10,546 bases of DNA from Promethearchaeota archaeon (GCA_016839845.1 JAEOTL010000361.1:1-10546), one strand, 5' to 3'; numbered from the stretch's first letter, positions 1 to 6,553 are shown. The notes: generated by a model from the sequence alone, not told the origin. Program-made: numbers and translations.

Positions 1-36
1 ACTATAAAAGAAGAAAATCTAAAAATAGTTGAGCAG

Positions 37-50
37 AATTAATTATAAAA
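37..50 (+). promoter_or_regulatory. Candidate TATA box for the DUF457 gene
   Basis: GAATT followed by AATTATAAAA resembles an archaeal BRE/TATA pair, with the TATA part at about 43-50. It sits roughly 65 bases before the ATG at 114, which would give a leader of about 40 bases. The whole region is very AT-rich, so chance matches are likely. Nothing else is recognisable in positions 1-113. Confidence 0.3.
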
Positions 51-113
51 AATAGCAAAAAGATTATTATGTTTCTAATTTCTTTCAAGAAGTATAATTA
101 CTAGTGCTAACCT

Positions 114-1058
114 ATGGACTTCTTCACTCATTCAGTTGTTGGGGCTTTGTTATACTTTCTTTTTTTAGGGAGAGTCACCTTTGATTATTTCTTTTTAGCC
201 ACTTTTTTTTCAATTTTGCCAGATTTAGATGTCTTTATAACACCATTGAAACGAGTATTTAAATCTAATTATCTTGAACATCGCGGAGGTTCTCATTCAT
301 ATATTGTTGGGATAATAGTATCCGCTTTAATAAGTTTAATATATTCTAGCCTGAGATCTCGATCTTTTTTTATTGTATGGCTTATTGGTTCTTTATTTTA
401 CGGTTTGCATATATCTATGGATCTTCTTACAACGACGAAAATCCCCTACTTATTCCCTCTTTCTAAAAAAGAACACAGTTTTTATATTGAAAAAGCAGGA
501 AGCTTCTTCACAATGATAAATTCATTAATTTTTATTGTATTTCTAACATCACTCCTAACCAATTCTGTGGATATTTTTTTTATTCGACTACTAATTAACT
601 TCTACACTTCATTTTTCATTATCTATTACATTTATAGAATTATCTCTAGAGTTTGGCTGTCTTCCCGACTTGAATCCCATCAAAAATACCTTCCTGGGGT
701 TCTACCCTTTTATTATGTTATTTATAATTATGATGTTAGGGACAATGAAATATCTTTGAGTTTAAAGAGGAGATCTCATTTCTCACAAGTTAAGGAGATT
801 GCAAACTTAAACATTATATTAAATCCTGATGAAAAAGTACTCTTCAAAAAGGGAATGGAAGTATGTAGAGCAAATTATTACTATGCAAAATGGACATTAT
901 TCCCCACCGTTATTAGAAACGATGGTGTCTTTTCCGTCAGATTTTTCTTTTTAGAAACAATGATGCGAAAAAGAACCATGTTTAACCAGGTAAATTTTAA
1001 TATACTAACTCAAAAGATACTAAGTATCGCTCGGGATTCTGGACACATTCAACCTTAG
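114..1058 (+). CDS. DUF457/YdjM-type membrane-bound metal-dependent hydrolase
   Basis: This 314-residue protein resembles the DUF457 (YdjM) family of integral membrane proteins, which are predicted metal-dependent hydrolases of unknown substrate. The N-terminus carries the family pattern: H6 in MDFFTHS, PDLD at residues 36-39, HRGGSHS at 56-62, and H99 with D103 in GLHISMDLL, all plausible metal ligands set between hydrophobic helices. Four to five membrane segments cover about residues 7-35, 63-80, 86-103, 134-150 and 155-175. The last third (about 180-314) is hydrophilic and basic and probably cytoplasmic; I do not recognise it. The ATG at 114 is chosen because the family motif begins almost at once. 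The gene lies 148 bases before nre on the same strand, but nre seems to have its own promoter. In E. coli YdjM is under LexA control; nothing here shows whether that applies. Confidence 0.75.
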   Translation: MDFFTHSVVGALLYFLFLGRVTFDYFFLATFFSILPDLDVFITPLKRVFKSNYLEHRGGSHSYIVGIIVSALISLIYSSLRSRSFFIVWLIGSLFYGLHISMDLLTTTKIPYLFPLSKKEHSFYIEKAGSFFTMINSLIFIVFLTSLLTNSVDIFFIRLLINFYTSFFIIYYIYRIISRVWLSSRLESHQKYLPGVLPFYYVIYNYDVRDNEISLSLKRRSHFSQVKEIANLNIILNPDEKVLFKKGMEVCRANYYYAKWTLFPTVIRNDGVFSVRFFFLETMMRKRTMFNQVNFNILTQKILSIARDSGHIQP

Positions 1059-1113
1059 CATTTCTCTTTAAGAAAAGACGCAACAATAGGATTAATAGTT
1101 TATTGAAGATTTT

Positions 1114-1138
1114 GAATTATAAATATTATAAATTTAAA
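1114..1138 (+). promoter_or_regulatory. Candidate promoter for nre (two overlapping TATA-like boxes)
   Basis: GAATTATAAATA at 1114-1125 and TTATAAATTTAAA at 1126-1138 both look like archaeal TATA boxes, the first preceded by a GAAT motif like that at the divergent promoter near 6500. Transcription would begin at about 1145-1160, giving a leader of roughly 50-60 bases before the GTG start. Confidence 0.4.
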
Positions 1139-1170
1139 CCCTTCATCACTTTTAATAATAGAAGGGATTT
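1136..1170 (+). repeat. Inverted repeat (CCCTTC / GAAGGG hairpin) upstream of nre
   Basis: CCCTTC at 1139-1144 pairs perfectly with GAAGGG at 1161-1166 across a 16-base loop. A further three A-T pairs (1136-1138 with 1168-1170) follow past a single bulged A. The G+C in the stem stands out in AT-rich DNA. It could be a terminator hairpin for the upstream gene, an operator near the nre transcription start, or a leader hairpin. The sequence does not decide between these. Confidence 0.35.
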
Positions 1171-1206
1171 ATTATTCATTGAATAAACATTTTTTGAGAC
1201 AACATA

Positions 1207-2538
1207 GTGGTTCGCCCTCCAACTGAAAAGAACATCTGCCTTCGTTGTAAAGGAGGAAGGTTACTCTGTGGGAAAAAAACTTGCCCAATCTTATTAAAGA
1301 AATCTGTTTTAAAATCCATGGTTCCTTTTGAGATTGATAAAACCCAGAGGAATGTAGAGATTTTTGGAGCAAGTCCACCTGGTTTTTTTGTAGGACATTT
1401 TAGTTATCCAAATGTCTATCTAGGACCATTGGTACCGTTCCAAGAATTTGAAACAGGGCTTGATATATCGGATTACCATATTCTGGACGCTCCAGAATTA
1501 TGGTTTGGGAAAAAGATGGTGGACGTTATACGCTACAGGAGCAGTCTCGTTCGAAGTAATTTTAAAGCGAATGTGTTCATTGGTCGCAAGAGTCGAAAAA
1601 GTACACTTCCAATAAAGATTAAAAAGCTCTTGGAAACCTCTCAAGAACTTTCTATGGCAGCACGACCAGTTGATACCGAGACAAAACTAGAAAAAATGAA
1701 CTTACGGATGATGATGGACAACCATTCGCTACCTATGGGACCTTCTGGTATGACCGAGAAAATTACTATAGCAGAGAATACAAAAATACACCCTCAAGTT
1801 GATTATTGCGTTTCTGATACAGATCTCAAGGCAACCGAAGCTGTTTCAGAACATCTTTACTTTAAAGGAAAGGTCCCAGAATCAACCATAAAACGAGTTT
1901 TTTCTGCGGGGCTTCTTGGGGAAGAAAAGAGACGTAGAATAGTTCCCACAAGATGGACTATTACTGCTGTTGACGATATAATTTCAAAGGGCCTGATAAA
2001 GGAAATCAAAAAGTTCCCTGAAATAGATGATTACCAAATATTTGAGGCAACATATCTTGATAACCATTTTAAGGTTCTCTTATTTCCAGGGAAGTTTATG
2101 TATGAAATGAATGAAGTTTGGGCACCGAATACTTTATGGAACATATCTCTCGATGGAAAGAATCGGAATTTAAAACCACAGATAATGACTGATTTTGAAT
2201 TTTACGGAGGGAGAAAAAATTATGCGAGTAATATTACTGGGGCTTACTATGCCGCTCGAAAATCTGTCTGTGAGTATTTGTACAAGATTAAACGACAGGC
2301 ACGAGTCCTGATATTTCGAGAAGTTTCTGGGGGTTACGTCGTACCACTTGGAGTTTGGGTGATTCGAGAAACGGTAAATAACGCAATGTTTACAACAGAT
2401 CCGATTAAGTTCGATAATTTTAATGATTCGATTACCAAGATGGCAGAAGGGTTCATGGTAGATTTTAAATACTGGAAGAAGAGCAGTAAGTTGATAAATT
2501 ATATTAAAACTCAAAGAACCCTAGATCGTTATTTATAA
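1207..2538 (+). CDS. nre: Nre-family archaeal DNA repair protein with C-terminal PIP box
   Basis: Nre proteins (Nre_N and Nre_C domains, former DUF650/DUF651) are archaeal DNA repair factors; the Haloferax member acts with PCNA. This copy is 443 residues, a normal length. The N-terminus has a zinc-binding cysteine set C11-x2-C14-x6-C21-x4-C26, then GASPPGFFVGHFSYPNVYLG at residues 54-73, RRRIVPTRWT at 242-251 and LGVWVIRE at 381-388, all typical of the family. The last eight residues, QRTLDRYL (436-443), fit the PCNA-interacting pattern Q-x-x-L-x-x-aromatic. The GTG at 1207 is the start because an in-frame TGA lies at 1195-1197 and the zinc motif begins ten codons in. The final 26 codons (2461-2538) lie in a repeat whose partner is at 7521-7598, so the present C-terminus may have been supplied by inserted DNA. 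The choice between NreA and NreB is not made here. Confidence 0.9.
   Translation: MVRPPTEKNICLRCKGGRLLCGKKTCPILLKKSVLKSMVPFEIDKTQRNVEIFGASPPGFFVGHFSYPNVYLGPLVPFQEFETGLDISDYHILDAPELWFGKKMVDVIRYRSSLVRSNFKANVFIGRKSRKSTLPIKIKKLLETSQELSMAARPVDTETKLEKMNLRMMMDNHSLPMGPSGMTEKITIAENTKIHPQVDYCVSDTDLKATEAVSEHLYFKGKVPESTIKRVFSAGLLGEEKRRRIVPTRWTITAVDDIISKGLIKEIKKFPEIDDYQIFEATYLDNHFKVLLFPGKFMYEMNEVWAPNTLWNISLDGKNRNLKPQIMTDFEFYGGRKNYASNITGAYYAARKSVCEYLYKIKRQARVLIFREVSGGYVVPLGVWVIRETVNNAMFTTDPIKFDNFNDSITKMAEGFMVDFKYWKKSSKLINYIKTQRTLDRYL
2461..2513 (+). repeat. Direct repeat, left copy (3' end of nre), candidate attachment core
   Basis: These 53 bases match 7521-7573 at 52 positions, with the only difference at 2504/7564 (T/A). 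The first 43 bases are identical. Similarity ends abruptly on the 5' side at 2461 and fades on the 3' side through the nre stop codon. The copy is in frame inside nre and encodes residues 419 onward. Such a chance match is very unlikely outside low-complexity DNA, and this segment is not low-complexity. Confidence 0.95.
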
Positions 2539-2563
2539 TTTGACTGTATTATAGATTTTTAAT

Positions 2564-2577
2564 AAAAAAAAAAAAAA
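2564..2577 (-). terminator. Oligo-T terminator of the minus-strand surface protein gene
   Basis: A run of 14 A on the plus strand reads as T14 on the minus strand, beginning 29 bases after the surface-protein stop codon. Uninterrupted oligo-T is the usual archaeal intrinsic termination signal. On the plus strand nre has only a T5 tract at 2556-2560. Confidence 0.6.
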
Positions 2578-2606
2578 TTAATAAATTTAGATTTTGAGTT
2601 TTCTAC

Positions 2607-4070
2607 TTATTTCTTTTTCTTTTTAAAAATTACTAAGCTAACAAACGAAATACCGATGATACCTATGATTATAAACGTATCATATCCAAGAATGGCGGGC
2701 GGTGCTACAGGTGGAGATACAGTCACCGTAACTGAATCAGACGCAGTATTCCCATTATCATCTGAAAAAGTTATTTCATATGTGCTAACACTAGGGAAGG
2801 TGTTTTGGGGGTTTGGAATATTGTAAATAACTGGTGCACCACTTACCCATGGAGTTGCTGTTACAACAACAACGGATCCATTTGCCGTTATAGTGTAAGT
2901 ACCAGCATTCGCATCCGTTGCTGTCCACGAAAGACTTTGGCCCGTAGCTCCAACTGTAAGAACTAAATCGATCGGAGCGTCTGTTATAATAGGATCTGTT
3001 GTATCAGGAGCATTAATAGTCATCACTACTGAATCAGATCGAGTATTAGCACTTGTATCTTCAAAAGTGATTTGAAATGTGTAAGTGTCTGGTGTTAATC
3101 CATCCGGAATATTGTAAATAACTGGTGTACCATTTACCCATGGAGTTGTTGTTACAACTGGAGTAGCATCACGTGTTATCGTATAATTAGCAGGATTTGC
3201 ATCTGTTGCTGTCCACGAGAAACTCTCCCCTGTATAGTCGTGATCAACGTTTAAATCATTCGGAGAATCTATTATTACTGGATTCACTGCATCAGCGATA
3301 TATGAAACTAGCTCATAAAAGAAAAGCATAAGAGATCCATACTCAAACGTGTAGTTATTAAGAATACCATCAGTTGTATAGGTAACATTTATAGTTAATG
3401 GCAGTGTATTGCTTCCAAAACCAAAGGCAGGTACTGACAATGAATAACCATCAGATAAAGCAGTTGCTGTAGTGTTTACAGCATCCCCTGTCCAATGGCC
3501 ACCCATTCCCCAGTTAACCAACCCCACAAATTCTGTCCAGTTTATATTATTCGGCCCAAATGGAACTCCCATCAATGTATAAGGAGAAAATGCCACGGCA
3601 CCATATAAACTCTGTGCCGCAAAACTAGCAGTATCATTTACGATATACCAGGTATCATCGTAGAACAAACTAGATGGTGTCCAATGTAGAACATTATATC
3701 CAGCACCCAGAAAGACTGGTGTATAAGTTATATTATCAAAGATAAAATAATCTGAAAGTAATGCACTAGTATTCTCAGGTAAAATGGCTTTAACTGTAAG
3801 AGGCCAAGATGATTGGGGTAGAATGTCGTCCCAGCTCCAACCACTATAAACTGTAGCTATTTGAAAATCTGCAGATTGGTTAAAGATCGCACCTAACACA
3901 TCACTCATATTATCTGCGAAAAATTGACCAAAATTAGCGTTATATTGATTTAACTCCCATAAGTATTCCTCTTCTTCAGCCACAGGAACATAGGCAGTTG
4001 TAGGTGTCATAAATGGGATCAATAGTAGCAATCCTAATAGTGAAATTGTAATTATTTTAGTTTTTTTCAT
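2607..4070 (-). CDS. Secreted, membrane-anchored surface protein with two Ig-like repeats
   Basis: A 487-residue exported protein of unknown role. Residues 1-26 form a signal peptide (MKKTK, then a leucine-rich core ending near TTA). Residues 30-260 form a large domain rich in aromatics that I do not recognise. Two tandem beta-sandwich modules follow at about 264-354 and 360-453, each with the pattern S-W-T-A-T-D-A-N ... Y-T-I-T ... PVIYNIP ... D-S-V, similar to the Ig-like or cadherin-like repeats of archaeal surface proteins. A transmembrane helix (about 463-482) and a KKKKK tail end the protein, so the bulk faces outside. About twelve N-x-S/T sequons suit glycosylation of an archaeal envelope protein. 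The gene is convergent with nre and divergent from the next membrane protein. The ATG at 4070 is fixed by the signal peptide. Binding, adhesion or envelope structure are the reasonable guesses. Confidence 0.8.
   Translation of the reverse strand: MKKTKIITISLLGLLLLIPFMTPTTAYVPVAEEEEYLWELNQYNANFGQFFADNMSDVLGAIFNQSADFQIATVYSGWSWDDILPQSSWPLTVKAILPENTSALLSDYFIFDNITYTPVFLGAGYNVLHWTPSSLFYDDTWYIVNDTASFAAQSLYGAVAFSPYTLMGVPFGPNNINWTEFVGLVNWGMGGHWTGDAVNTTATALSDGYSLSVPAFGFGSNTLPLTINVTYTTDGILNNYTFEYGSLMLFFYELVSYIADAVNPVIIDSPNDLNVDHDYTGESFSWTATDANPANYTITRDATPVVTTTPWVNGTPVIYNIPDGLTPDTYTFQITFEDTSANTRSDSVVMTINAPDTTDPIITDAPIDLVLTVGATGQSLSWTATDANAGTYTITANGSVVVVTATPWVSGAPVIYNIPNPQNTFPSVSTYEITFSDDNGNTASDSVTVTVSPPVAPPAILGYDTFIIIGIIGISFVSLVIFKKKKK
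2816..2867 (-). repeat. Internal DNA repeat, second Ig-like module
   Basis: This 52-base stretch matches 3107-3158 at 49 positions, and all three differences are C/T transitions. It encodes the TPWVSGAPVIYNIP segment of the second module. The partner lies 291 bp (97 residues) away. The near-identity contrasts with weaker similarity in the rest of the modules, which suggests gene conversion or recent duplication. Confidence 0.85.
3107..3158 (-). repeat. Internal DNA repeat, first Ig-like module
   Basis: Partner of the stretch at 2816-2867, encoding TPWVNGTPVIYNIP of the first module. The three differences between the copies change two residues (S/N and A/T) and leave the core strand sequence intact. 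Confidence 0.85.
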
Positions 4071-4114
4071 ATCTTTTCTACCTTTTCCAAGATTTTAGTT
4101 TAAATTTAGTTTAA

Positions 4115-4141
4115 TTGTATTTCGTAATACAAAATTGTATT
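4115..4141. promoter_or_regulatory. Alternating TTGTATT half-sites, operator-like
   Basis: TTGTATT (4115-4121), its exact reverse complement AATACAA (4126-4132) and TTGTATT again (4135-4141) follow each other with spacers of 4 and 2 bases. Direct copies start 20 bp apart, about two helical turns. The array lies 45-71 bases before the minus-strand surface-protein start, in its leader or promoter, and could bind a dimeric regulator. Base composition makes some chance repetition possible. Confidence 0.4.
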
Positions 4142-4180
4142 TAAATATAAAAAGTTTTTTGCTATAAGCACCTTGTAATA

Positions 4181-4193
4181 CTTTTTATAAATT
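4181..4193 (-). promoter_or_regulatory. Candidate promoter for the minus-strand surface protein
   Basis: Read on the minus strand this is GAATTTATAAAAAG-like, a GAAT motif followed by a TATA box, similar to the other promoters here. It lies about 110 bases before the ATG, giving a leader of some 85 bases that would contain the TTGTATT array. A second, closer TATA-like run (TTTTTATATTTAAATAC, minus strand, 4139-4155) is an alternative. Confidence 0.35.
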
Positions 4194-4232
4194 CTCTTTA
4201 CTTAAGAAGATTTAAAGAAGTTAAAATAGATC

Positions 4233-4269
4233 TAAGATAAATATAAGATAAATATAAGATAATATCTTA
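4233..4269. repeat. Three 11-bp iterons ending in a palindrome
   Basis: The unit TAAGATAAATA occurs at 4233-4243 and 4244-4254, followed by a third copy lacking one A (4255-4264). The third copy is also the left half of an inverted repeat, TAAGATA-A-TATCTTA (4255-4269). An 11-bp period places each unit on the same face of the helix. The array ends about 14 bases before a TATA-like element and 52 bases before the ATG of the membrane protein, a good place for a regulator to bind. Confidence 0.6.
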
Positions 4270-4282
4270 ATTATTCACTTTT

Positions 4283-4294
4283 GAATTAAATATT
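4283..4294 (+). promoter_or_regulatory. Candidate promoter for the five-repeat membrane protein
   Basis: GAATTAAATATT has the GAAT-plus-TATA form seen elsewhere in the window. If its centre lies about 26 bases before the start of transcription, the transcript begins near 4317, almost at the ATG at 4321, so the mRNA would be nearly leaderless. This fits the lack of a clear ribosome binding site. Confidence 0.4.
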
Positions 4295-4320
4295 CATTTA
4301 ATATTAGATGAGTGGTCAAT

Positions 4321-5535
4321 ATGGCTCTGACAGGCGAAAAAGTTGGGATCCCCTCTGCTGATGAGGCACCAATGATTGTAATGGCTCGATATAAGCAACC
4401 TGTTGCTGGTATTCTTTCAATTTTAATAGTATTTATAATAAGTTTAGCCACCTGGTGGATTTTTTTTGATCCCCGTTGGCATAATCCTTTACCTTTATAT
4501 GAGATGGAAGTTACAGCATGGGCTACTGTGATCGGTGGATTTGGATTAATTGGTGTCATGTGGGCTATTTGGTTTGAGAATTGGCCTTATTACAATTGGT
4601 TTAAAAAACCTTGGAAGGTAGGGATTGTAGGAACTGCTATTAATGGAGTGATTATATGTCTTTTCGTTCTCGTGTTTTTGCCTTTATTTATTTCAGTTTA
4701 TAGTGGCCAAAACCCAAATTCTTATATAGCATGGTTTGTTGGTGCATCAATTTTCGGCGCTTTAAGTGGTTCTTGTTTTTCTTTTGCAGTCCTTTGGGTT
4801 GCTGGTACAATGTATTGGCCATTTTTTAAGATAAAGCAACCTAAACGAGGAGCAATTGTTTGGATCATTGGTAACACAATAACCCTAATTGTTTGGTTTT
4901 TACTATTTATCCCCGCAGGGAATCCTATGGCATCCTCTGAGGCTTCAGCAGTTAAACCCATTACTTTTTTTCCCAGTTACGCTTTTTCATTAGGATGGAC
5001 TCAATGGTTGATCTTTTTTTCACTTCTCACGCTTATGGCTTTTGAGTATTGGCCGTGGAGTAAATTGGGGAAGAAACAACCATATATAGGAATTATCGCA
5101 TTTGCATCTTGTGCATTGTTAGGTTTACTGATTTCCTATTTTTTTCCTGATATTATTGCGAAAAATTTATTCGATCCGTTCTTTATTGCGATTGGGGGAA
5201 CACCTCCTGATGCTGTAACTAGATTTAAAGGTTGGTACATGATGAGTATTACTTATGCGATATTTCTCATTTGTGCTGTTGTGTTAGTATCTTTATTTTT
5301 TGACAATTGGCCAAAAAAATTTCCTCAATGGAAGAATTTTCTTTTTAGATTTTTGCTAGTTATAATCATTGGAACATTTAGTTTTATTGGTTATTACCTT
5401 TTATCCCCATTTCTTTTCGGGGATAATATAAATTATTGGAGGATGAATCCTACACCATTTGTTTTATGGTTTCTTTGGATTGAAATCCTGTTTGCATATG
5501 TGTGGAGAAAATGGCCTATCTACAGAGCTATTTAG
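4321..5535 (+). CDS. Polytopic membrane protein made of five two-helix repeats, unknown function
   Basis: A 404-residue integral membrane protein I cannot assign to a family. Numbering from the upstream GTG at 4312, it splits into five units of about 68-86 residues. Each has a K-Q/K-P-x-x-G entry (27-30, 98-100, 175-177, 255-257, a degenerate one near 338), two hydrophobic helices and a closing aromatic-acidic-WP motif (W91-P92, W169-P170, W247-P248, W333-P334, W401-P402). That predicts about ten membrane helices, with the WP and KQP motifs together at one face. It is unusually rich in Trp and Phe. A transporter, channel or lipid-interacting protein is possible, but the sequence gives no substrate. 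ATG 4321 is preferred over GTG 4312 because of the promoter position; neither has a clear Shine-Dalgarno site. It is divergent from the surface-protein gene and convergent with the hydrolase gene. Confidence 0.75.
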   Translation: MALTGEKVGIPSADEAPMIVMARYKQPVAGILSILIVFIISLATWWIFFDPRWHNPLPLYEMEVTAWATVIGGFGLIGVMWAIWFENWPYYNWFKKPWKVGIVGTAINGVIICLFVLVFLPLFISVYSGQNPNSYIAWFVGASIFGALSGSCFSFAVLWVAGTMYWPFFKIKQPKRGAIVWIIGNTITLIVWFLLFIPAGNPMASSEASAVKPITFFPSYAFSLGWTQWLIFFSLLTLMAFEYWPWSKLGKKQPYIGIIAFASCALLGLLISYFFPDIIAKNLFDPFFIAIGGTPPDAVTRFKGWYMMSITYAIFLICAVVLVSLFFDNWPKKFPQWKNFLFRFLLVIIIGTFSFIGYYLLSPFLFGDNINYWRMNPTPFVLWFLWIEILFAYVWRKWPIYRAI

Positions 5536-5612
5536 GTGAATTAGTTGTTTTCATTTCAGCTGGAATAGGATGGTCATGGAATGCGAGTGTAATTAAGAGG
5601 GATATATCATAA
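5511..5612 (+). other. Short overlapping frame: frameshifted tail or 33-residue ORF
   Basis: In another frame, ATG at 5511 opens 33 codons that overlap the end of the membrane protein and continue to TAA at 5612. The peptide contains a helix-like stretch, GELVVFISAGIGWSWNAS. After the last WP motif the earlier units continue into a glycine-led hydrophobic helix, and this frame offers just that. It could be the remains of a sixth unit cut off by a frameshift, or chance. GGAG at 5504-5507 is too close to the ATG (3 bases) to be a convincing ribosome binding site. Confidence 0.25.
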
Positions 5613-5625
5613 TTAATTACTTCAA

Positions 5626-6414
5626 TCATTCAGGTTCCGACTTCTCCCAAAATGAAATTACTTGGTTATTAAACTCTCTTGGATGATCTAAAATTGTCAG
5701 ATGCCCTGCATCCGGAAGAATAACTAATTCTGATTGAGGTAACCATTCATGGATCATTTCACTTGCCCACACTGGAGTGGTAATATCTTTTTTGCCAACT
5801 AAAACCAATGCTGGAATATTTAGTGTTTTTAAATTTTCGCAAACATTAAATCCCGCAGAAGCCGCAGTAGCACTAAGACAGTCCTTTTTTGTCATATGAT
5901 CAGTAACCATTTTTGCTACAAATTCTGCGGTGTCTTCATTATAAGGAGATAAACCTCGTTTACTTATACCTATTGCGAAGTTATCAAGCTTGGAGTTATT
6001 TACTCGACCTAAAACGTCGGTAATTGCTTCTTGGCTAATAAAGCAAAAACTATCTGCAATAACCATTTTTTTTATATTTGAAGGATTTTCAAGTCCGTAT
6101 ACAAGGGCAACCATTCCACCAAGTGAATGCCCAACAATGTAAAGGTTTTCTGTCCAATTTAGGTATGTCAATAAACTGTACATATCATCTACATAATTTC
6201 GAATTGTAAAGCGTTTTTTTGGTTTTGTAGTCCTTCCATGGCCACGAAGATCAAAACGGAGAATATAAAATTGGTCTTCAAAGGTTTTCAGCTGTTCCCG
6301 CCAGCAATCGCTATTTAAAAAAAGACCGTGAATTAAAACCATTTTGGGGTTATTTTCATTTCCACTAATTTTATAATAAATTTCGAGATTATTCTCTGGT
6401 GAAAGGTATTTCAT
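5626..6414 (-). CDS. Alpha/beta-fold hydrolase
   Basis: A complete 262-residue alpha/beta hydrolase with no signal peptide, so cytoplasmic. The catalytic set is visible: oxyanion motif HG at 29-30, RFDLRGHGRT at 53-62, the nucleophile elbow G-H-S97-L-G-G, the acid D210 in GKKDITTP, and H238 in AGHLTILDHP. The order and spacing match the large group of esterases, lipases, haloperoxidase-like and meta-cleavage hydrolases (Abhydrolase_1 type). The substrate cannot be told from sequence, and the cap region (about 125-195) has no feature I recognise. It stands alone: 90 bases from the convergent membrane protein and divergent from the second surface protein. It has a promoter-like element 69 bases upstream and no ribosome binding site of note. 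The start is fixed by MKYLSPENN leading directly into the first strand. Confidence 0.9.
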   Translation of the reverse strand: MKYLSPENNLEIYYKISGNENNPKMVLIHGLFLNSDCWREQLKTFEDQFYILRFDLRGHGRTTKPKKRFTIRNYVDDMYSLLTYLNWTENLYIVGHSLGGMVALVYGLENPSNIKKMVIADSFCFISQEAITDVLGRVNNSKLDNFAIGISKRGLSPYNEDTAEFVAKMVTDHMTKKDCLSATAASAGFNVCENLKTLNIPALVLVGKKDITTPVWASEMIHEWLPQSELVILPDAGHLTILDHPREFNNQVISFWEKSEPE

Positions 6415-6482
6415 ATTTTTAGTTACTGTTTATTTGTTAATTAATTTTTTCGATTGATTATAGTCTTAAACACAGTAATTTA

Positions 6483-6494
6483 ATATAAATATTC
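6483..6494 (-). promoter_or_regulatory. Promoter element of the alpha/beta hydrolase
   Basis: On the minus strand this reads GAATATTTATAT, identical to the 12-mer at 6542-6553 that faces the opposite gene. It ends 69 bases before the hydrolase ATG, which gives a leader of about 45 bases. Finding the same BRE/TATA-like string once in each direction at nearly equal distance to each start is good promoter evidence. Confidence 0.55.
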
Positions 6495-6529
6495 ATTGTA
6501 TGCACTAAATCCAATTAGATACATCAATA

Positions 6530-6539
6530 ATAGATCTAT
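6530..6539. repeat. Palindrome ATAGATCTAT before the surface-protein promoter
   Basis: A perfect 10-bp palindrome lying just upstream of the plus-strand BRE/TATA element. The 10-mer AATAGATCTA that overlaps it (6529-6538) also occurs at 4225-4234, just before the iterons upstream of the five-repeat membrane protein. A shared regulator is possible, but the site is short. Confidence 0.3.
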
Positions 6540-6541
6540 AG

Positions 6542-6553
6542 GAATATTTATAT
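6542..6553 (+). promoter_or_regulatory. Promoter element of the second surface protein
   Basis: GAATATTTATAT, the plus-strand partner of the identical minus-strand element at 6483-6494. It ends 65 bases before the ATG at 6618. No Shine-Dalgarno sequence precedes the start codon (the region is CTAAATAATGTTTAAAA). Confidence 0.55.

Noticed and set aside
1172..1378. Minus-strand 68-codon open frame overlapping the start of nre
   Set aside because: It lies antisense to the conserved zinc-binding start of nre, has no recognisable protein feature and is expected by chance.
2170..2514. Minus-strand 114-codon open frame within nre
   Set aside because: It is wholly antisense to the conserved C-terminal domain of Nre and shows no family motif or start signal.
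4233..4269. The tandem 11-bp units as a CRISPR array
   Set aside because: The units are too short, directly abutting without spacers, and no cas gene is near.
4275..4961. Two minus-strand open frames (4275-4559 and 4722-4961) inside the membrane protein
   Set aside because: They mirror the hydrophobic repeat gene and show no start signal or known motif.
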